Program-made: the position numbers and the translations under genes | In this document: piece after piece, positions 61,601 through 64,000 of the stretch | How the letters are laid out: each line of letters opens with the position of its first letter | How positions within the stretch are numbered: the first letter of the stretch is position 1 | NCBI RefSeq assembly: GCF_030160835.1 | Contig: NZ_BSPC01000058.1 | Span: 149,681 to 213,680 of the forward strand | Direction: 5' to 3' | Length of the DNA stretch: 64,000 nucleotides | Origin: Labrys miyagiensis | Lineage (GTDB): Bacteria; Pseudomonadota; Alphaproteobacteria; Rhizobiales; Labraceae | The notes under the pieces: model-generated | What the model was told of the DNA's origin: nothing | Database searches by the model: none | What the model saw: the letters and a program-made list of their open reading frames with translations, nothing else

Positions 61601-64000
61601 GTAATCTTGCCGGTGGTCGGATCGAAGGTCGCACCGCCGCCCATGGTGGAGGCCGTGGTCGTGCCCAGATTGTTGATGTTGCCGCCGATCGTGGTGATCG
61701 ACGTGCTCACGGCATTCACCGCCTGGTTGGTGGCGAAGAGCTGCGAGCCGTTGACGGCGTCGGTCGAGGTCGCCGTGACCTGGCCGGCGGCCACATTGGT
61801 GACCGTACGCTCGGCGCCTGCCGTGCCGACGCTGACCGTCGAGTTCGCGTTGGTGCCGGCGAAGGTATAGGCGGTGCCGGCGATGGTGGCGCCGGCGGTG
61901 TTGACGACCGCCGCTGTGGTGGAACCGGAGCCGAGCGCCACGTCATTGGCATTGTTGGCCTTGGCACCCGAGCCGAGGGCGACAGTGTTGGCGGCAGCGC
62001 CCAGCGCCGTATCGCCGAGGGCGACCGCGCCGGCTGCCCCGGCCTTCGAATTGTTGCCGGCGGCGAACGAGCCCTGGCCGGTAGCGGTGCTGGTGTTGCC
62101 CAGTGCGATCGCGCCTTGGCCGTTGGCGGTGTTGTTGGCGCCCATCGCCACGGCGCCCGTGCCGATGGCAGAGTTGGGATCGCCGATGGCGACCGCGCCG
62201 TCGCCCTGCGCCGTGTTGCCCAGACCGATCGACACCGCCCCGCCGCCCGCCGTAGCGGCATTGGCGTTCGCGCCCGCACCGATGGCGACGTTCTGGCCGG
62301 TAGCGCCAGAGACGGCGCTCACACCCATGGCGATGCCGTTGGTGCCGCTGGCCGCAGCAGCCTGGCCGATCGCCATGGCGCCCGCGGCGCTTGCGTTGCT
62401 GTCGAGGCCCATGGCGATGGCACCCGTGCCCGCCGCCGTCGCGACAGCGTTGGGGCCGACGGCGATGCTGTCGGTGCCATTGGCCTGGCTGTCGCCCTTG
62501 GTCGAATTGGCGTGGAAATACTTGATGCCAGTGGTGTTGATCGCGCTGAAGGCGTCGCCAACCGTGTTGTAGGTGTTGCCGCCAATCGTATAGGTCGGTG
62601 CGCTCACCGTGCCTGTCGTGGTGTTGTAGGTCGAGCCGCCACCCAGGTTCGTGGCAATCGAATTGCCCAGATTGTTGGTGTTGCCACCAACCGCGTTCAG
62701 CTGCGAGACGTTCACCGCATCCGTTGCAGCCGTACCGGCTTGCAGATTGGTGATCTTCTTGCCGCCGGCATCGACGCCGCCCGTGGTGAGGCTCGGGCCC
62801 CCGGCGATGCTCACCCCGGCCGCGTTGATCGTGGTGCTGCCGATCGTCACCGTGTTCGCCAGGTTGAAGGTCAGGCTGTTGCCGGTCTGGCTGACCACGA
62901 GGTTGTTGTCGGAGTTGTTGAAGTCGACCGTGTCGCCCGGCGCCACCTTGCTGGTGGTCGTGCCGTTGTTCGAGCTGACGTTCCAGCCCTTGTTCGCGGT
63001 GACGTTGACGGCGTTCAGCTGCGAGCCGTTCACCGCGTCCGTCGAGGTCGAGGTCACCGCGCCATTGGCGAGGTTGGTGATGGTCACCGGCGCGCCTGCA
63101 CCGGCGCCGCCCGTGGCGCCCAGGGTGATCTTGTTGCCGCCGGGCGCGTCATACTTGACCGCGATGTTGGCCAGGTTCGTGGTGTTGGCGTCGAGCGCCG
63201 TCAGCGCGCCGGCGACCGTGGTCTGTGCCGTCGCGGCGCCCACCGCGCCGGTGGTGCTGATGCCGCTGATGTTCTGGCTGAAGCCCGAGAGCGTCCCCGT
63301 CGTGGTGTTGAAGGTCGTGCCGCCGCCCAGCGTCGAGGCCGTCGAATTGCCGAGATTGTCGAGGTTGGTGGTCGCGGACGAGGCCACCGCGTTCAACTGG
63401 CTGAGGTTCACCGCGTCGGTGGCCGCCGTGCCGGCCTGCAGATTGCTGATCTTGGTGTTGGCGGCATCGATGCCGGCCGTCGTCACGCTCGGGCCGCCGG
63501 TGATGGTCAGGCCGGTGTTGTCCAGCTTGGTGGTGCCGCCGACCGTGAGGCTGCTGGCGATCGCCACCGTGCTCGCCAGGTTGAAGGTCGCGTTCGGTCC
63601 GCTCTGGCCGATCACGATGTTGTTGTCGGTGTTGCTCAGGTCGACCGTGCCGCCAGGCGCGATGTTGCTGGTCGTCGCACCCTTGTTGGTCGACAGGTTC
63701 CAGCCCTTGTTCGCCGTCGTCGCGACCGCATTGAGCTGCGAGCCGTTCACCGCATCGGTCGAGGTCGAGGTCACCGCGCCATTGGCCAGGTTGGTGATGG
63801 TCACCGGCGCGCCGGCACCGGCGCCGCCCGTGGCGCCCAGCGTGATCTTGTTGCCGCCAGGGGCGTCATACTTGACCGCGATGTTGGCCAGGTTCGTGGT
63901 GTTGGCGTCGAGCGCCGTCAGCGCGCCGGCGACCGTGGTCTGTGCCGTCGCGGCGCCCACCGCACCGGTCGTGCTGATGCCGCTGATGTTCTGGCTGAAG
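58633..64000 (-). CDS. Trimeric autotransporter adhesin (YadA-like), partial at N-terminus
   Basis: The open frame enters at the right edge and continues to the stop at 58633, giving about 1,788 visible residues; signal peptide and start lie outside the window. Two large YadA-head blocks with SIAVGPNAVATAAGTGAIA and DGAVAIGDPNSAIGTGAVA repeats are separated and flanked by long stalks. Each block ends with neck motifs such as TSTDAVNGSQL (many copies). Stalk units with KITLGATGGAGAGAP recur near 63870, 63160, 61480 and 60770. The last ~80 residues are the membrane anchor (SALRYDDRPGKISAAAGMSV and a C-terminal Phe-Asn). It should be a trimeric surface adhesin for attachment or autoaggregation. 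Confidence 0.95.
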   Translation of the reverse strand, partial: FSQNISGISTTGAVGAATAQTTVAGALTALDANTTNLANIAVKYDAPGGNKITLGATGGAGAGAPVTITNLANGAVTSTSTDAVNGSQLNAVATTANKGWNLSTNKGATTSNIAPGGTVDLSNTDNNIVIGQSGPNATFNLASTVAIASSLTVGGTTKLDNTGLTITGGPSVTTAGIDAANTKISNLQAGTAATDAVNLSQLNAVASSATTNLDNLGNSTASTLGGGTTFNTTTGTLSGFSQNISGISTTGAVGAATAQTTVAGALTALDANTTNLANIAVKYDAPGGNKITLGATGGAGAGAPVTITNLANGAVTSTSTDAVNGSQLNAVNVTANKGWNVSSNNGTTTSKVAPGDTVDFNNSDNNLVVSQTGNSLTFNLANTVTIGSTTINAAGVSIAGGPSLTTGGVDAGGKKITNLQAGTAATDAVNVSQLNAVGGNTNNLGNSIATNLGGGSTYNTTTGTVSAPTYTIGGNTYNTVGDAFSAINTTGIKYFHANSTKGDSQANGTDSIAVGPNAVATAAGTGAIAMGLDSNASAAGAMAIGQAAAASGTNGIAMGVSAVSGATGQNVAIGAGANANAATAGGGAVSIGLGNTAQGDGAVAIGDPNSAIGTGAVAMGANNTANGQGAIALGNTSTATGQGSFAAGNNSKAGAAGAVALGDTALGAAANTVALGSGAKANNANDVALGSGSTTAAVVNTAGATIAGTAYTFAGTNANSTVSVGTAGAERTVTNVAAGQVTATSTDAVNGSQLFATNQAVNAVSTSITTIGGNINNLGTTTASTMGGGATFDPTTGKITGFTQNIAPISTTGGVGAAVPQTTVADALTALDSNSTNLANIAVKYDDPSQTKITLGATGGAGAGAPVSITNLANGTVAAGSSDAVNGSQLFAVQQQASAGWDLGTNGGLGVNVAPGSKVDLSSTPDGNIVISQNGTNVTFGLAANLAVAGSLTVGNTKVDTNGLTINGGPSVTTNGIDGGGKKITNVQAGTAPTDVATVSQLQTIGNATSNLGNSVATNLGGGTTYNTATGTLSGFSQSIAPVSTTGKVGAAAPQTTVAGALAALDTNTTNLANVAVKYDDPSQTKITLGATGGAGAGAPVTITNLANGAVASTSTDAVNGSQLFATNTTISNLGNSTANGLGGGSSYDPTTGTLTTALNYGGSTYSSVQGVIDQIGGSLNGGGIKYFHANSTKGDSQANGTDSIAVGPNAVATAAGTGAIAMGLDSNASAAGAMALGQSASASGANGIAMGVSAVSGATGQNVAIGAGANANAATAGGGAVSIGAGNIAQGDGAVAIGDPNSAIGTGAVALGANNTANGQGAVALGNTSTANGQGAVALGNTSKATGQGSFAAGSNSNAAAAGAVALGDTALGAAANTVALGSGAKANNANDVALGSGSTTAAVVNTAGATIAGTAYTFAGTNATSTVSVGTAGAERTVTNVAAGQLSAASTDAVNGSQLYATNQAIQAVADNAVQYDTSNKNTITLGGANGTTISNVANGTVNATSTQAVNGSQLYAVQQQISTAGWNLLTPDTANNHVGPNGTVEMTSTDNNMVISQTQTATGTKVDYKLSNTVNVADKLTVGGANGTSITATGLTIANGGPSITTSGIYAGKQKITGVGAGTISAASTDAVNGSQLYGTAQSVANALGGGSKVDGNGQITGTSYTVGGKAYNNVGGAITALDAQFNGIGSSISNLQSQISHNQNEARSGIAQAMAASALRYDDRPGKISAAAGMSVYHSQVGIAAGVGWTSEDAKWRANLAGTYSPSARKPDFGIMGGLSYTFN
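59600..60450 (-). repeat. Autotransporter head block, copy 2
   Basis: Nearly identical at DNA and protein level to copy 1 (about 61720-62529). It contains one additional 14-residue unit (GQGAVALGNTSTAN), which shifts the offset between copies from 2,079 to 2,121 bp, a 42-bp difference. This shows recent duplication and unit-number change within the gene. Confidence 0.85.
61720..62529 (-). repeat. Autotransporter head block, copy 1
   Basis: Direct repeat partner of the 59600-60450 block, from GIKYFHANSTKGDSQANG through the neck. One 14-residue unit shorter than copy 2. Confidence 0.85.
63061..64000 (-). repeat. 720-bp tandem stalk unit of the autotransporter (one full unit and start of next)
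   Basis: The sequence from 63061 to about 63280 recurs at 63781-64000 with only scattered differences, an offset of exactly 720 bp (240 codons). The unit includes KITLGATGGAGAGAPVTITN and the neck motif. More copies may follow outside the window. Confidence 0.8.

Noticed and set aside
59753-62572. Long plus-strand open frames rich in Ala, Pro and Val opposite the autotransporter
   Set aside because: They mirror the repeat structure of the minus-strand adhesin and have no start sites or family marks; they are frame shadows of a repetitive GC-rich gene.

Overview
The window looks like chromosomal DNA of a high-GC alphaproteobacterium, most likely a soil or plant-associated member of the Hyphomicrobiales (Rhizobiales). 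The reasons are the dense set of ABC uptake systems, the LLM flavin monooxygenases, the NIPSNAP, L-2-hydroxyglutarate oxidase and CPBP families, a slr1658/slr1659-type signalling operon, and a very long YadA-type trimeric autotransporter. The species cannot be fixed by reading alone. I found no rRNA, tRNA, CRISPR array, intact insertion sequence or phage gene.

Layout. 1-4.2 kb (minus strand): a sugar or polyol ABC system (start of a permease, a binding protein), a one-chain DhaK-DhaL kinase, and the decayed tail of a MalK/UgpC-type ATPase. 4.6-12.4 kb: a dipeptide-type ABC importer whose fused double ATPase is divergent from an LLM monooxygenase, a double-DUF427 protein, a binding protein and two permeases. 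12.7-20.9 kb: cardiolipin synthase, a second LLM enzyme, an old yellow enzyme plus SDR pair, a LysR regulator divergent from a VOC protein, and an AraC regulator. 21.0-27.5 kb: an Rbs-like ABC importer followed by a CE4-type deacetylase, an LhgO-like oxidase and a NIPSNAP protein, probably one catabolic operon under the divergent AraC regulator. 27.6-29.6 kb: a secreted cupin and a CPBP protease. 29.7-39.6 kb: a BMP-type nucleoside importer with a nucleoside hydrolase, divergent from an aminotransferase/GntR/aldo-keto reductase/DUF4269 operon. 39.8-46.6 kb: a partner-switching and cyclic-di-GMP signalling operon. 46.8-50.3 kb: HxlR and XRE regulators and two SDRs. 50.6-57.7 kb: a GABA/amino-acid catabolic cluster with two paralogous HAD proteins, CsaA and an Lrp regulator, in which gabD is broken by a 14-bp tandem duplication. 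58.6-64 kb: the trimeric autotransporter, running off the right edge.

The most interesting unit is 39795-46559. A PP2C phosphatase with a periplasmic sensor, an ATP-binding switch kinase, a STAS antagonist, a STAS-like/methyltransferase fusion, a second switch-like protein and a GGDEF-EAL protein are packed with 4-nt gaps or overlaps. This resembles SiaABCD biofilm signalling but adds a methyltransferase output.

A second theme is decay. At least five broken or truncated genes lie in the window: an ABC ATPase tail, an alpha/beta-hydrolase tail, a MarR-like tail, a 2-hydroxyacid dehydrogenase tail, and gabD. A dispersed ~104-bp double-hairpin repeat occurs three times and supplies the stop codon of two clear genes.
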